Source: Pandoraea sp. PE-S2T-3 (GTDB lineage Bacteria > Pseudomonadota > Gammaproteobacteria > Burkholderiales > Burkholderiaceae). Taken from it: DNA of 64,000 nt. Within the stretch, counting starts at the first letter, position 1; every line of letters begins with the position of its first letter. The stretch is taken from assembly GCF_002179965.1 (NCBI RefSeq), contig NZ_NGUQ01000013.1, positions 1-64,000 of the forward strand, in the 5' to 3' direction. Shown in pieces: positions 27,338 to 35,580 of the stretch. The translations under genes were made by a program, and so were the position numbers. The notes beneath the pieces were generated by a model that was not told the DNA's origin, did not search any database, and worked only from the letters and a program-made list of their open reading frames with translations.

Positions 27338-28237
27338 ATGACATCACGCGCACGAGCGAAAGCCAACGACGAGCATCAGCGCTCCCTGTTCGACGATCCC
27401 GCACCGGCCGCCGAGGCTGCCGACGCCGACGCGAACGCCAATGTGGCGGTTGAACCAAGTTCGCCTGCGGGGGGGAGTGGCGCGAGTGAGACCGTGGCGG
27501 CACCTGCCGTCGCGGGGCCGCTGCAAGGCCGTGTCGAAGATCAGTTCGGCGCGCTGCCTGCCGCATGGAAAGCACTGACCGCCCCGTTCGTCGCCAGCGA
27601 TGCGTATGCGCCGTTGTGCCGGTATGTCGACGCCGAAGTGGTCGCAGGCAAGACGGTCTATCCGGCGGACATTTTCCACGCGCTGCGCATGACATCGCCG
27701 CAGGACGTCAAAGTCGTGATTCTTGGACAAGACCCGTATCACGGCGACGATCACGGCATTGCGCAAGCGCACGGCATGGCGTTTTCGGTGCAACGCGGGG
27801 TGCGCGTGCCGCCGTCGTTGCGCAACATCTATAAAGAGATCGAGCGCGATCTGGGCATATCGCCGCCTTCGCACGGCAATCTCGATGCGTGGGCCAAGCA
27901 AGGCGTGTTGCTGCTCAACACCACGCTGACGGTGGAAGCGGGCAATGCGGCAAGTCACGCGAAGCCGTTCAAGAAAGGCGGCTGGCAGGCGTGCACGGAC
28001 ACGCTGCTTGGCGGTCTCGCCGCGCAACAAGGGCCGCTGGTGTTCCTGCTCTGGGGCAGCCACGCGCAGGCAAAAGCGCCACTGCTCGCCGGGCACGGCC
28101 ATCTGCTGCTCGAAGCCCCGCACCCATCGCCGCTCTCGGCGCATCGGGGCTTCCTCGGCTGCGGCCATTTCAGCGCCGCCAATACCTTCCTCGAAAAGCA
28201 CGGCAAGACACCCATCGACTGGCGTTTGCCGGATTGA
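27338..28237 (+). CDS. ung: Uracil-DNA glycosylase
   Basis: A 299-residue family-1 UDG removing uracil from DNA. The water-activating loop [11 protein letters not shown] has Asp132, and the minor-groove loop [19 protein letters not shown] contains the catalytic histidine. The first 65 residues are an Ala/Asp/Pro-rich extension absent from E. coli Ung and may be disordered. It begins about 100 bp after the CYTH gene and faces hipA end to end. Confidence 0.95.
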   Translation: MTSRARAKANDEHQRSLFDDPAPAAEAADADANANVAVEPSSPAGGSGASETVAAPAVAGPLQGRVEDQFGALPAAWKALTAPFVASDAYAPLCRYVDAEVVAGKTVYPADIFHALRMTSPQDVKVVILGQDPYHGDDHGIAQAHGMAFSVQRGVRVPPSLRNIYKEIERDLGISPPSHGNLDAWAKQGVLLLNTTLTVEAGNAASHAKPFKKGGWQACTDTLLGGLAAQQGPLVFLLWGSHAQAKAPLLAGHGHLLLEAPHPSPLSAHRGFLGCGHFSAANTFLEKHGKTPIDWRLPD

Positions 28238-28247
28238 GGCGTTGCGG

Positions 28248-28267
28248 GGCGGGATCGACGTCCCGCC
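28248..28267. terminator. Shared hairpin between convergent ung and hipA
   Basis: GGCGGGA-tcgacg-TCCCGCC lies exactly between the two stop codons (28237 and 28276). The stem is strong, but there is no T-run on either strand. Confidence 0.5.
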
Positions 28268-28275
28268 GCCTGTCG

Positions 28276-29520
28276 CTACGATTTCGCCGCGAAGAGCTTG
28301 GTGTCCCGGACCGCTGCGCAGCCTTGTTCCCACTGCGCCCGCATCGCCGTCAGAAATGACGGATCGATTCGCGCCTTGTGTTGCTCCAGTGTGGCGAACA
28401 TCGCGGACGCGATGCGCTCGATAACGCGCTCCGGACGCGCCACGCCACACGCGGTGCGGCCAAATTCCATCAGCACCCGGCGATTCGGATAGTCCCGGCT
28501 TTTGCCTAATTTCAGCGCCAGTGTGCGATCGGTCAGCGTCCGGCCCGATTGCGGATCGTAGTGCGAGTAGACCGTCGTCGTCACCACATCGAACAACGGC
28601 GCCAGCGTCGGGGCACGCCCTCCCGGATGATCGTAGATCAGACCGAAGTTCTTCAAATGCGCGTCACCGTTGCGCACCATCACACTGAGCGTCACGTACT
28701 CGAAGAATCTCGCAAGGCTCTGCGCTTTGTTCTCCGCGCAAAGGTAGCCAATCATCGTCGCGATCTTCTCGTACGACCCCAGATACTTCTGCTCTGCCGC
28801 GCGCCCGGTGAGGACGGCCATATCCTCGAAGCCAAGCGGGTGTCGCTCGGGCCCCTCAAGATCGAATCGGCGCATGACGAACAGCGAACGATCGTCGGAC
28901 AGCCAGAATTCCGGTACGACGATCCCCGCCTCGCGCGCTGCCGACATGCAGAGAAATTCGTTCTGGGCGAGATGTTCGTAGTCGTCACCCGCCGCCTTCA
29001 CGATGAGATCGGGCGTAACGGCCGTGCTCTTTTCAACGAGCGGCGTGAGGGCATCCGCATCCGGCATCATGACCTTCGGCTGAAAGCCGGAGATGCCCGA
29101 CGACAAATAAACGCTCACCAGATGTTCGAACAACTCATCGCTTGCGCCAGCGCTCAGCAACGCCGATAGCCCGACTTCGGCGCGCACGGCTTCGTGTGGC
29201 GCGTCCGGATCGACGTAGCGCAGACGCCCGATCTGGTTGGCCCCGGTGATCGCCAGCAGGCGCATGTCGTCCAGCCGGATCAACTTGCCGAAACGCTCAC
29301 GGAGCTTGTCGAGGAGATAGCCCTCGGGCCGGTTCATCGCGAACACGGAGGGTAAGACCGTGTCGGCGTAACTCTCCGCCCGATAGGGCATGACCAGCGA
29401 CACTTCGCGGCTGTGCTCCGGCGTCTGGTAATTGAAGACGTATCGCGACTCCTTCACGAGCCGCCCGGCATCGCCCTGCGGGGTGCCGACGATCAGTTGC
29501 TTGAGCTTCGTGTCATCCAT
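28276..29520 (-). CDS. hipA: HipA-family serine/threonine kinase (toxin)
   Basis: A 414-residue HipA-like kinase. In E. coli HipA phosphorylates glutamyl-tRNA synthetase and causes persistence. The phosphorylatable Gly-rich loop is SGISGFQPKV (residues 141-150, Ser144). The catalytic segment is RNGDAHLKNFG (Asp286, Asn291), and FDVVTT (Asp311) binds Mg2+. The start is the ATG before DDTKLKQL; it overlaps the end of hipB by 8 bp, and 26 residues upstream in frame overlap hipB and are rejected. The protein is fused, with no separate HipS. Whether it is toxic here is not known. Confidence 0.9.
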   Translation of the reverse strand: MDDTKLKQLIVGTPQGDAGRLVKESRYVFNYQTPEHSREVSLVMPYRAESYADTVLPSVFAMNRPEGYLLDKLRERFGKLIRLDDMRLLAITGANQIGRLRYVDPDAPHEAVRAEVGLSALLSAGASDELFEHLVSVYLSSGISGFQPKVMMPDADALTPLVEKSTAVTPDLIVKAAGDDYEHLAQNEFLCMSAAREAGIVVPEFWLSDDRSLFVMRRFDLEGPERHPLGFEDMAVLTGRAAEQKYLGSYEKIATMIGYLCAENKAQSLARFFEYVTLSVMVRNGDAHLKNFGLIYDHPGGRAPTLAPLFDVVTTTVYSHYDPQSGRTLTDRTLALKLGKSRDYPNRRVLMEFGRTACGVARPERVIERIASAMFATLEQHKARIDPSFLTAMRAQWEQGCAAVRDTKLFAAKS

Positions 29521-29776
29521 CGTCGTCGTCCATGCGCCGAATGTCGTCGTAGTTAAGGCGAGCGGTGTCGAGGCGAACCCCCAGATCCAGCGCACCAAGC
29601 GCCTTCATCACCGCGTGCAGCCCGACATTCTCGCCCTTTTCCAACTGGACAATGGTCATGCGGTTCAGTCCCGCCCGCTCGGCAACCCACGTCTGCGTGC
29701 GCTTGCGAAGCTTGCGCGCCCGCTGAAAACTGGCCCCGAACTGGCTTGGCAACACATCGATGGAGAAGTTAGTCAT
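29513..29776 (-). CDS. hipB: HipB-family antitoxin, XRE helix-turn-helix
   Basis: An 87-residue DNA-binding antitoxin preceding hipA. The helix-turn-helix is RARKLRKRTQTWVAERAGL-NRMTIVQLEKG (about residues 17-47). The C-terminus is acidic (MDDDDG), as for partners that cover a kinase. Three starts are possible: GTG at 29800, ATG at 29785 and ATG at 29776. I used the last because conserved sequence begins near TNFSIDVL, but GGGAAG upstream favours the longer forms slightly. It should repress its own operon through palindromes upstream. Confidence 0.85.
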   Translation of the reverse strand: MTNFSIDVLPSQFGASFQRARKLRKRTQTWVAERAGLNRMTIVQLEKGENVGLHAVMKALGALDLGVRLDTARLNYDDIRRMDDDDG

Positions 29777-29789
29777 GGCGATCATTTTC

Positions 29790-29805
29790 GGGAAATTCAC
29801 TTCCC
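29790..29805. promoter_or_regulatory. Inverted repeat at the hipB start
   Basis: GGGAA-attcac-TTCCC overlaps the first possible hipB start codon. A repressor bound here would block initiation, so it is a candidate HipB site. Confidence 0.4.
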
Positions 29806-29871
29806 ATGATAGACATAACTCGCAATCGACAACGATTCAATTTGTTTGTTTTGACTATCTTTTTGTATTTT

Positions 29872-29897
29872 TCAATAATTATTGATAGTTATAACTA
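29872..29897. promoter_or_regulatory. Two abutting palindromes upstream of hipB (candidate operator)
   Basis: TCAATAATTATTGA (29872-29885) and TAGTTATAACTA (29886-29897) are both perfect palindromes and touch without a gap. An outer inverted repeat ACTATC (29854-29859) / GATAGT (29884-29889) overlaps them. The stretch 29801-30004 has no gene and is the most AT-rich part of the window. Dimeric HTH repressors such as HipB bind this kind of paired dyad; the assignment is inferred. Confidence 0.5.
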
Positions 29898-30004
29898 GCA
29901 AATCCATCCCGACTTAGGCGACGTCCCTGACGTCGCGATCAGATGTGGTTTTACCCACCGAAATATACGAACGCATAGATCATTTCAAACGTTTACACGC
30001 TTTC

Positions 30005-30048
30005 TTGAACATATTAAACTTCCGGCCGTAATGAGAATTCGTCTCATT
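30005..30048 (+). promoter_or_regulatory. Iron-regulated promoter with Fur box
   Basis: AATGAGaattcgtCTCATT (30030-30048) is a 19-bp dyad close to the Fur consensus. It overlaps a -10 element TAATGA (30029-30034), which stands 18 bp after a -35 TTGAAC (30005-30010). Fur bound with iron would occlude the promoter of the siderophore receptor starting at 30122. Confidence 0.75.
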
Positions 30049-30121
30049 ATCAACTGATAAGAATCGTGCGTTGCCCGGCCCGTCAGGCGTCCGACGGTGA
30101 CGCCATAGCCGGAACACACGT

Positions 30122-32392
30122 ATGTCTACCGCTTTCCAGACGCGCCAGCGTCTGCTCGTGACCGCCTGCGCCCTGCTCGTCGCCGGTGGCGCCCTCGCCC
30201 TCCCCGCTACCGCACAGACCACCCAGCCAGCCCAGCCCGCCCCGACCGGGAACACGGACCCGGCTGCCAGCGCCACCCCTGCCGCCGCCAATGCCGTTAC
30301 CCTGCCGACCACGCAGGTGAACGACAGCGCCGTGCCGTCGGCCATGCAGACCAAGACGTTGCCGTCGTACAAGTTCGTCGACCCGCTGCGCGACACGCCG
30401 CGCTCGGTCACGGTCATTCCCGAAGAGCTGATCAAGCAGACGAACGCCACCACGTTCGCCGACGCGCTCAAAACGGTGCCCGGCATCACGTTCCTCGGTG
30501 GCGACGCCGCCGCGAACCCGTCGGCCGACCGCCCGGTCATTCGCGGCTTCGAATCGCGCAACTCGATCTTCGTCGACGGCATGCGCGACTCCGGCGTGCA
30601 GAACCGCGAAACGTTCGCCATCGAGAACATCAGCGTCATCAAGGGCCCGGATTCGGTCTACGCCGGACGCGGCGCCGTTGGCGGCAGCATCGATATCACG
30701 ACGAAAACGCCGCGGCTGGAAGACTTCACCAACGCCAGCCTTGGCTTCGGCACCGACAGCTACAAGCGCCTGACGCTGGACGTGAACCGCCAGCTCAACG
30801 ATCAGACCGCCGTGCGCTTGAACGCCATGGGCTTCGACGCCGATCAGGCCGGCCGCACCAACGTCTACAGCAAGCGCTGGGGCATCGCGCCGTCGGTGGC
30901 CTTCGGCCTGAACAGCCCGACCACCGTCACGTTCAGCTACTACCACCTGAACTCGTACGACATGCCGGACTTCAGCGCGCCGTTCCGCTCGGCAGGCGGC
31001 ACGCCCGACGGCGGCTTCCAGCGCAACCAGTTCTACGGCCTGAACAATCGCGATTACCGCCGCGGCCAGACCGACACCGGCGAAATCAAGATCGAGCACC
31101 GCCTCAACGACACGTGGAAAGTGAAGAACACCACGATGGTCGGCCGCTCCACGCTCGACTACGTGGCGACGAACCCGCAGTTCCAGTCGGCCAGCTCGAA
31201 CATCATTTCGCTGCAAGCCAAGAGCGGCAAGTACGCCACCAACAGCATCGCCAACCAGACCGAACTCACCGGCAAGGCCACGTTGTTCGGCTTCGAGCAC
31301 ACGCTCACGGGCGGCGTCGAATTCAGCAACGAACAAAGCCGCTACGAGGGGTACCTCGTCGCAGACAGCGCCGGTAACAACATCCGCTCGGGCGGCCCCT
31401 GCTCGGTGGCCTACAACTGCACGACCATCGGCGGCTGGAATCCGGACAACCCGTGGACGGGCAAGCTCGTCCTCAACGGCGACAAGGCCTTCCCCGGCGC
31501 CGCAACGAACACGCGCACCGATGTGGCCTCGGCCTATCTGTTCGACAGCGTGAAGCTCTCGGAGCGCTGGCTGCTCAACGGCGGCATGCGCCTCGATCGC
31601 TTCGACGTTCACGCCGTGCAAGCCGGTGCCCCTGACCTGAAGAACATCTCGACCCTGTTCAGCTTCCAGTTGGGCGTGGTCTACAAGGTGCTGCCGACGC
31701 TGAGCCTGTACGCGTCGTACGGCACGTCGGCGAACCCGCCGGGCGCGAACAGCGGCCTCGGTGGCGGTACGGACCAGATTACGACGGGCAACTCGAATCT
31801 GTCGCCTGAGCGCAGCCGCAATATCGAAATCGGTGCGAAATGGGATGTGCTGGAGCAACGCCTGTCGCTCACGGCAGCACTGTTCCAGACCGACAAGACC
31901 AATGCTCGCGTGAGTGATGGTCTGGGCGGCACGATCAACGCCGGGAGCCAGCGCGTGCGCGGTGCCGAACTCGGCTGGGCCGGCAACCTGACACAACACT
32001 GGCGCGTGTTCGGCGGCTATTCGTATCTGGATGCGATCACGACCGATGCGGGTCCGAGTGCGCCGGGCGCGTCGGGTCTGCCGATGGTGATGGTGCCCAA
32101 GCACAACGTCACGCTGTGGACCGACTACGAAGTGCTGCCCAAGCTCACGCTCGGTGCCGGCATGACGCTCTCGAGTCTCACCTACGCGTCGGTGTCGGCC
32201 ACCACGCGCAAGTGGACGCCGGGCTATGCACGCTTCGACGCCATGGCAACGTATCGCGTCTCGCGCAGCGTCGATCTGCAACTGAACGTGCAGAACATCT
32301 TCGACAAGAAGTACTACGCCAGCGCCTACCCGATCTACGCCACGTGGGCCCCGGGCCGCAGCGCCATGCTGACGCTGAACTTCCATCAGTGA
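30122..32392 (+). CDS. TonB-dependent siderophore receptor (catecholate type)
   Basis: A 756-residue outer-membrane receptor for ferric siderophores. It has a signal peptide (about residues 1-35, ending ALPATAQ) and a Pro/Ala-rich segment. The plug domain runs from about 80 to 200 with TPRSVTVIPEELI, RGFESRNSIFVDGMRD and IKGPDSVYAGRGAVGGSID. A 22-strand barrel ends in LTLNFHQ. It most resembles the Fiu/PiuA/BfrD group. A Fur box lies over its promoter and a strong terminator follows, so it is a single-gene, iron-repressed unit. The ligand cannot be named. Confidence 0.92.
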   Translation: MSTAFQTRQRLLVTACALLVAGGALALPATAQTTQPAQPAPTGNTDPAASATPAAANAVTLPTTQVNDSAVPSAMQTKTLPSYKFVDPLRDTPRSVTVIPEELIKQTNATTFADALKTVPGITFLGGDAAANPSADRPVIRGFESRNSIFVDGMRDSGVQNRETFAIENISVIKGPDSVYAGRGAVGGSIDITTKTPRLEDFTNASLGFGTDSYKRLTLDVNRQLNDQTAVRLNAMGFDADQAGRTNVYSKRWGIAPSVAFGLNSPTTVTFSYYHLNSYDMPDFSAPFRSAGGTPDGGFQRNQFYGLNNRDYRRGQTDTGEIKIEHRLNDTWKVKNTTMVGRSTLDYVATNPQFQSASSNIISLQAKSGKYATNSIANQTELTGKATLFGFEHTLTGGVEFSNEQSRYEGYLVADSAGNNIRSGGPCSVAYNCTTIGGWNPDNPWTGKLVLNGDKAFPGAATNTRTDVASAYLFDSVKLSERWLLNGGMRLDRFDVHAVQAGAPDLKNISTLFSFQLGVVYKVLPTLSLYASYGTSANPPGANSGLGGGTDQITTGNSNLSPERSRNIEIGAKWDVLEQRLSLTAALFQTDKTNARVSDGLGGTINAGSQRVRGAELGWAGNLTQHWRVFGGYSYLDAITTDAGPSAPGASGLPMVMVPKHNVTLWTDYEVLPKLTLGAGMTLSSLTYASVSATTRKWTPGYARFDAMATYRVSRSVDLQLNVQNIFDKKYYASAYPIYATWAPGRSAMLTLNFHQ

Positions 32393-32476
32393 TGCATGAC
32401 GGGCCGTAGTGCCGCAGTGACATTGCTGCAACGTGACGCAGTGACGTAGTGCGCTGAAGTCATACGGCAGCGTAAA

Positions 32477-32511
32477 AAGGGGGATTCGGTCGCAACGGCC
32501 GAATCCCCCTT
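32477..32511. terminator. Bidirectional terminator between receptor and pirin genes
   Basis: AAGGGGGATTCGG / CCGAATCCCCCTT, a 13-bp stem with a 9-base loop and A/T ends. It serves the receptor gene (plus) and the pirin gene (minus). Confidence 0.88.
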
Positions 32512-32547
32512 CTGCATTCATTGGGCACTGACTTCAGTCACGCAGCA

Positions 32548-33549
32548 TCAAAGCGTGCCCATCGAGCCTTGCTGGTAACGCCGCATGAGGTTGATGAGAT
32601 CGCCCTCGTCGCGCGCCGCGAAGTTGCCGCGAAAGACCACCGGCTCATCGAGTGGCGTACCGCCGACGAGCAGCAGGCGTGCGCCAGCGCGCCCCGCCAT
32701 CTGCCATTCACCGGGCGGCAGCAACATCGCTTCCACATCGCCGCCATCGGCACGCAACGCATGGCCAGCCAATGCCGCCTCGCCCTGCGCGATCAGCGCA
32801 ATCCAACGGCGGCCGTCGCACGGAATGGTGAACGTACGCACGTCGTCGTCGCGCCAGTCGAGTCGCAACAACGTTGTCGGTTTTTCCTCACAGGAATGGC
32901 CGCCACCGCTTTGAGGCGTCTCGTCGCTGCTTACGCAATCAGCACGATCAGCACGATCAGCGCGATCGACTTGCCTTTCACCCCACTCGCCACACACGAG
33001 CGTCAGGTCGAGCCCGCCCGCTTGCCACTGCGGCATCGCGGCGGCGCGCACCACGGTTTGATCGGGGGCGCCATGCGCATGCCGTCCGGCGCGATTGACG
33101 ACCAGACGCACGCCGCGCACGGTCTTGCAAAGGTCTTCCGGGACGTCGTCATGCACGGTGCCGCAATTCGCTTCCAGCCAGAGCAGATCGCCCGGTTGCA
33201 GCGTGTCGTCACCGCCTTGCGCGTTTCGGCAGCGCATCGACGTCGTAGATTCGGGAAACAGATAGGTCGCCACGGCACACCCTGCATGCGGATGCGGCGG
33301 AATGCACGCGCCGTGACGGCGGAATACATCGACCGAGAGGAACGGATCGGTCTCGGCGGTCTGATCGAAAACACCCGCCCCCGCGGCCGCAGCACAGCGG
33401 CCGGGCCGGGAGACGGGAAGCACGCGCGGAATGACCGGCGCGTCGGCATGGGCGGCCGGGCGCTTCTTGACACGAGTCCGTAACGACACGAGAGATTCGA
33501 GAGATACGGGACCCGATGCGAGACCCGGGACGGAATTCGGGTTGGTCAT
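32548..33549 (-). CDS. Pirin-family bicupin protein
   Basis: A 333-residue pirin-like protein, two cupin domains of which the first binds a metal. The metal-site motifs are IPPHPHAG (His pair near residue 88) and GTVHDDVPE (His near 133). Bacterial pirins include quercetin dioxygenases and regulators, and the reaction here is unknown. The N-terminal 40 residues are variable. Between the domains (about residues 198-225) is an insert with VDRADRADRAD, encoded by 9-bp DNA repeats, followed by a Ser/Gly/Glu-rich stretch. The canonical pirin motif has a Phe/Thr-rich segment after HPHAG; here it is CAVATYLF. Confidence 0.82.
   Translation of the reverse strand: MTNPNSVPGLASGPVSLESLVSLRTRVKKRPAAHADAPVIPRVLPVSRPGRCAAAAGAGVFDQTAETDPFLSVDVFRRHGACIPPHPHAGCAVATYLFPESTTSMRCRNAQGGDDTLQPGDLLWLEANCGTVHDDVPEDLCKTVRGVRLVVNRAGRHAHGAPDQTVVRAAAMPQWQAGGLDLTLVCGEWGERQVDRADRADRADCVSSDETPQSGGGHSCEEKPTTLLRLDWRDDDVRTFTIPCDGRRWIALIAQGEAALAGHALRADGGDVEAMLLPPGEWQMAGRAGARLLLVGGTPLDEPVVFRGNFAARDEGDLINLMRRYQQGSMGTL
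32941..32967. repeat. Three 9-bp tandem repeats inside the pirin gene
   Basis: AGCACGATC, AGCACGATC and AGCGCGATC in line encode the Asp-Arg-Ala repeats of the inter-domain insert. The reading frame is kept, and copy number could vary by slippage. Confidence 0.8.
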
Positions 33550-33624
33550 TGGGGGTTCCTGCGCGTGCGGGACAACTAGCGGTAAGCGACGCGGCGCGCC
33601 CGCTCGCCGGGAGAATCCGGCGAG

Positions 33625-33646
33625 TCGGGCTACGTTCGCAGCCCGA
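33625..33646. repeat. Hairpin between pirin and azoR genes
   Basis: TCGGGCT-acgttcgc-AGCCCGA, a perfect 7-bp stem with no T-run. It lies in the gap 33550-33703 and may act as a weak terminator for azoR. Confidence 0.4.
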
Positions 33647-33660
33647 CCGGGCGCGCCACT

Positions 33661-33702
33661 TCAGTACGCTGAGTTTCGGTACGAAGAAACTCAGTACGCT
33701 GA
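33661..33702. repeat. 12-bp direct repeat flanking a hairpin next to the azoR stop
   Basis: TCAGTACGCTGA occurs at 33661-33672 and again at 33691-33702, exactly 30 bp apart. Between them GAGTTTC (33671-33677) and GAAACTC (33686-33692) form a hairpin. The second copy ends one base before the azoR stop codon. Confidence 0.8.
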
Positions 33703-33703
33703 A

Positions 33704-34303
33704 TTACAGCGCTGCGATGGCGTCGCGGGCGTTCTTGAAACCGGCAGCGGCCGATTCCGGGCCACGTGCCAGACCTTCGGCGAAGATGAACGTCACGTCC
33801 GTCATGCCGAGGAAGCCCAGAATGGCCTTCAGGTACGGGGTTTGGCTGTCGGCCGGCGTGTCCTTGTAGTTGCCGCCGCGAGCAAACGCCACGAGCACCT
33901 TCTTGCCTTGGATCAGGCCTTCCACGGTGCCGTCTTCACGGTAACGGAACGTCACGCGGGCACGGGCGATCCAGTCGAAGTACGCCTTCAGTTGCGACGG
34001 CACCTGGAAGTTGTACAGCGGCACGCCGAACACGACATAGTCGGCGGCTTGAATTTCGGCGATCAGCGCATCGCTGCGCGCGATGATGGCGTTCTGCTCG
34101 GGCGAGCGTTGGTCTTCCGGCGTGAAGAACGCGCCGATCACGGCTTCGTCCAGATGTGGCACGCCGTCGGCCAGCAGATCGCGCACGATCACCTTGGCAC
34201 CGGGGTTCTTCGCGACCAGTTGCGTCACCGTTTCGTTGGCGAGCGTGGTCGAGTTGGCACCCTGCGAGCGGGCGGCGGAATTGATTTGCAGAATCGTGGT
34301 CAT
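33704..34303 (-). CDS. azoR: FMN-dependent NADH-azoreductase
   Basis: A 199-residue flavodoxin-like quinone and azo-compound reductase. Landmarks are [12 protein letters not shown] for FMN phosphate, [26 protein letters not shown] in the middle and ARGGNY near residue 140. The length is normal. A LysR regulator is divergent and 257 bp away, with a strong dyad in between, so azoR is probably induced by that regulator in response to quinone-like or electrophilic compounds. Confidence 0.94.
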   Translation of the reverse strand: MTTILQINSAARSQGANSTTLANETVTQLVAKNPGAKVIVRDLLADGVPHLDEAVIGAFFTPEDQRSPEQNAIIARSDALIAEIQAADYVVFGVPLYNFQVPSQLKAYFDWIARARVTFRYREDGTVEGLIQGKKVLVAFARGGNYKDTPADSQTPYLKAILGFLGMTDVTFIFAEGLARGPESAAAGFKNARDAIAAL

Positions 34304-34434
34304 TGCTGTGGCTCCTGAGCCTGGGTTCGGAAAATCCGTCCACGCAGGCCCCCTTCACCGGGGATGCCGTCAATTGCGTGTCGGCTTAGGGTGAATTCTA
34401 GTTACCCACAAAAATGAAACAAGCCGCTAAAATC

Positions 34435-34468
34435 GAATTGTTTGTTCCTATTTTGGAACAATGAATTC
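34435..34468. promoter_or_regulatory. Dyad operator between azoR and the LysR gene
   Basis: TTGTTCC-N6-GGAACAA (34442-34461) is a perfect inverted repeat, extended outward by GAATT and AATTC. It contains the T-N11-A core expected for LysR-type regulators. Its place in the AT-rich divergent gap suggests that the regulator binds here and controls both directions. Confidence 0.7.
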
Positions 34469-34559
34469 GTCCCTCCCGGGTAGCGGATTCACGGGCGGTT
34501 CATGGGTGATTCAGCGGGTTTGACCAGATGCCATCAGGCGTCACAAGGAGCGCAGTGCG

Positions 34560-35510
34560 ATGATTGACGATCTGAACGACATGCTGATCTTCGCCGAAGT
34601 GGTGCGCTCCGGCAGCATCACCCGGGCCGGTGAGCGGCTCGATCTCCCGAAGGCAACGGTCAGCCGCCGTCTGTCCCGGCTGGAGACGCGACTCGGCACG
34701 CGGCTGCTGCACAAGACCACCCGGCGGCTTGAACTCACGGAAGTGGGCGAGGCGTATTACGAGCGCTGTCTGCCGATTCTCGAAGAGGTGGAAGAGACGC
34801 GCGACTTCGCTTCGCAGCTCTCGAACAAGCCGCGTGGCCGTTTGCGCATCACCGCACCCGCCGACTTTGCGACGCAATGGCTGGCGCTTCCGCTCGCCAC
34901 GTTCTGTGCGGCGTATCCCGAAATCACCGTCGATGTCGATCTCAGTTCGCGGCAGGTCGACCTGATCGCCGAGCGTGTGGATGTCGCCATTCGCGCGGGC
35001 CAGCTCTCGGACTCCACGCTGGTGGCGCGTCCGTTGCTGATGCTCACGCGCAGCCTCTACGCCAGCCCGCTCTATCTCAGCGCCACCGGCCTGCCCGGTG
35101 AGCCGGAAGAACTTGCCGGCCACCGGTACGTGATTCTGCAAGGCGCGCGGCGGCTCTTCAATACCGACACACTGCACAAAGGGCGGCAGCGCGTGGACAT
35201 CACGATGCACGGCGCGATTCAGGTCAACAGCATGGGGATGGTCAAGGAGATGGCGCTGGCGGGCAGCGGCATTGCCGCGCTGACCGACATTCTGGCCGAA
35301 GATGCGTTGCGCACGGGCCGTCTGGTCAAAGTGCTGCCCGAGTGGTCGTTACCGGCCAGCCCGGTGCATCTGGTCACGCCCTCGCGCCGCTTTTTGCCGA
35401 GAAAGACACAGGTCTTCATCGAACATATGCTGGCGGTCGCGCGGACGTGTCCCGAAGAAAACCGCGACCCGACGGTGCCGGGTCCGGCACCGGTCGAGGC
35501 CAAGCGGTAA
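34560..35510 (+). CDS. LysR-family transcriptional regulator
   Basis: A 316-residue LysR regulator. The winged helix-turn-helix occupies residues 1-60 (VVRSGSITRAGERLDLPKATVSRRLSRLE), and the effector domain follows from about 90 with RLRITAPADFATQWLAL. The group resembles DsdC/PecT-like regulators paired with redox enzymes. The ATG has AAGGAG about 11 bp upstream. It is divergent from azoR, which is its most likely target. The effector is not known. Confidence 0.92.
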   Translation: MIDDLNDMLIFAEVVRSGSITRAGERLDLPKATVSRRLSRLETRLGTRLLHKTTRRLELTEVGEAYYERCLPILEEVEETRDFASQLSNKPRGRLRITAPADFATQWLALPLATFCAAYPEITVDVDLSSRQVDLIAERVDVAIRAGQLSDSTLVARPLLMLTRSLYASPLYLSATGLPGEPEELAGHRYVILQGARRLFNTDTLHKGRQRVDITMHGAIQVNSMGMVKEMALAGSGIAALTDILAEDALRTGRLVKVLPEWSLPASPVHLVTPSRRFLPRKTQVFIEHMLAVARTCPEENRDPTVPGPAPVEAKR

Positions 35511-35516
35511 TTGGGC

Positions 35517-35580
35517 GCGAATCAAAGACGAATCAAACGCGATTCAAACACCCATCAAACACGGATCAAATACAGATCAG
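35517..35580. repeat. Six degenerate repeats with exact 11-bp period
   Basis: ATCAAA-type cores start at 35521, 35532, 35543, 35554, 35565 and 35576, always 11 bp apart (unit roughly ACGNATCAAAC). The array fills the gap between the LysR gene and the convergent M61 gene and enters the stop codon of the latter. Phased short A-tracts may bend DNA. Confidence 0.8.

Noticed and set aside
30083-32521. 812-residue minus-strand ORF opposite the TonB receptor
   Set aside because: Shadow frame; the plus strand encodes a complete receptor with Fur box and terminator.
35517-35580. 11-bp array considered as a CRISPR
   Set aside because: Unit far too short, no spacers and no cas genes in the window.
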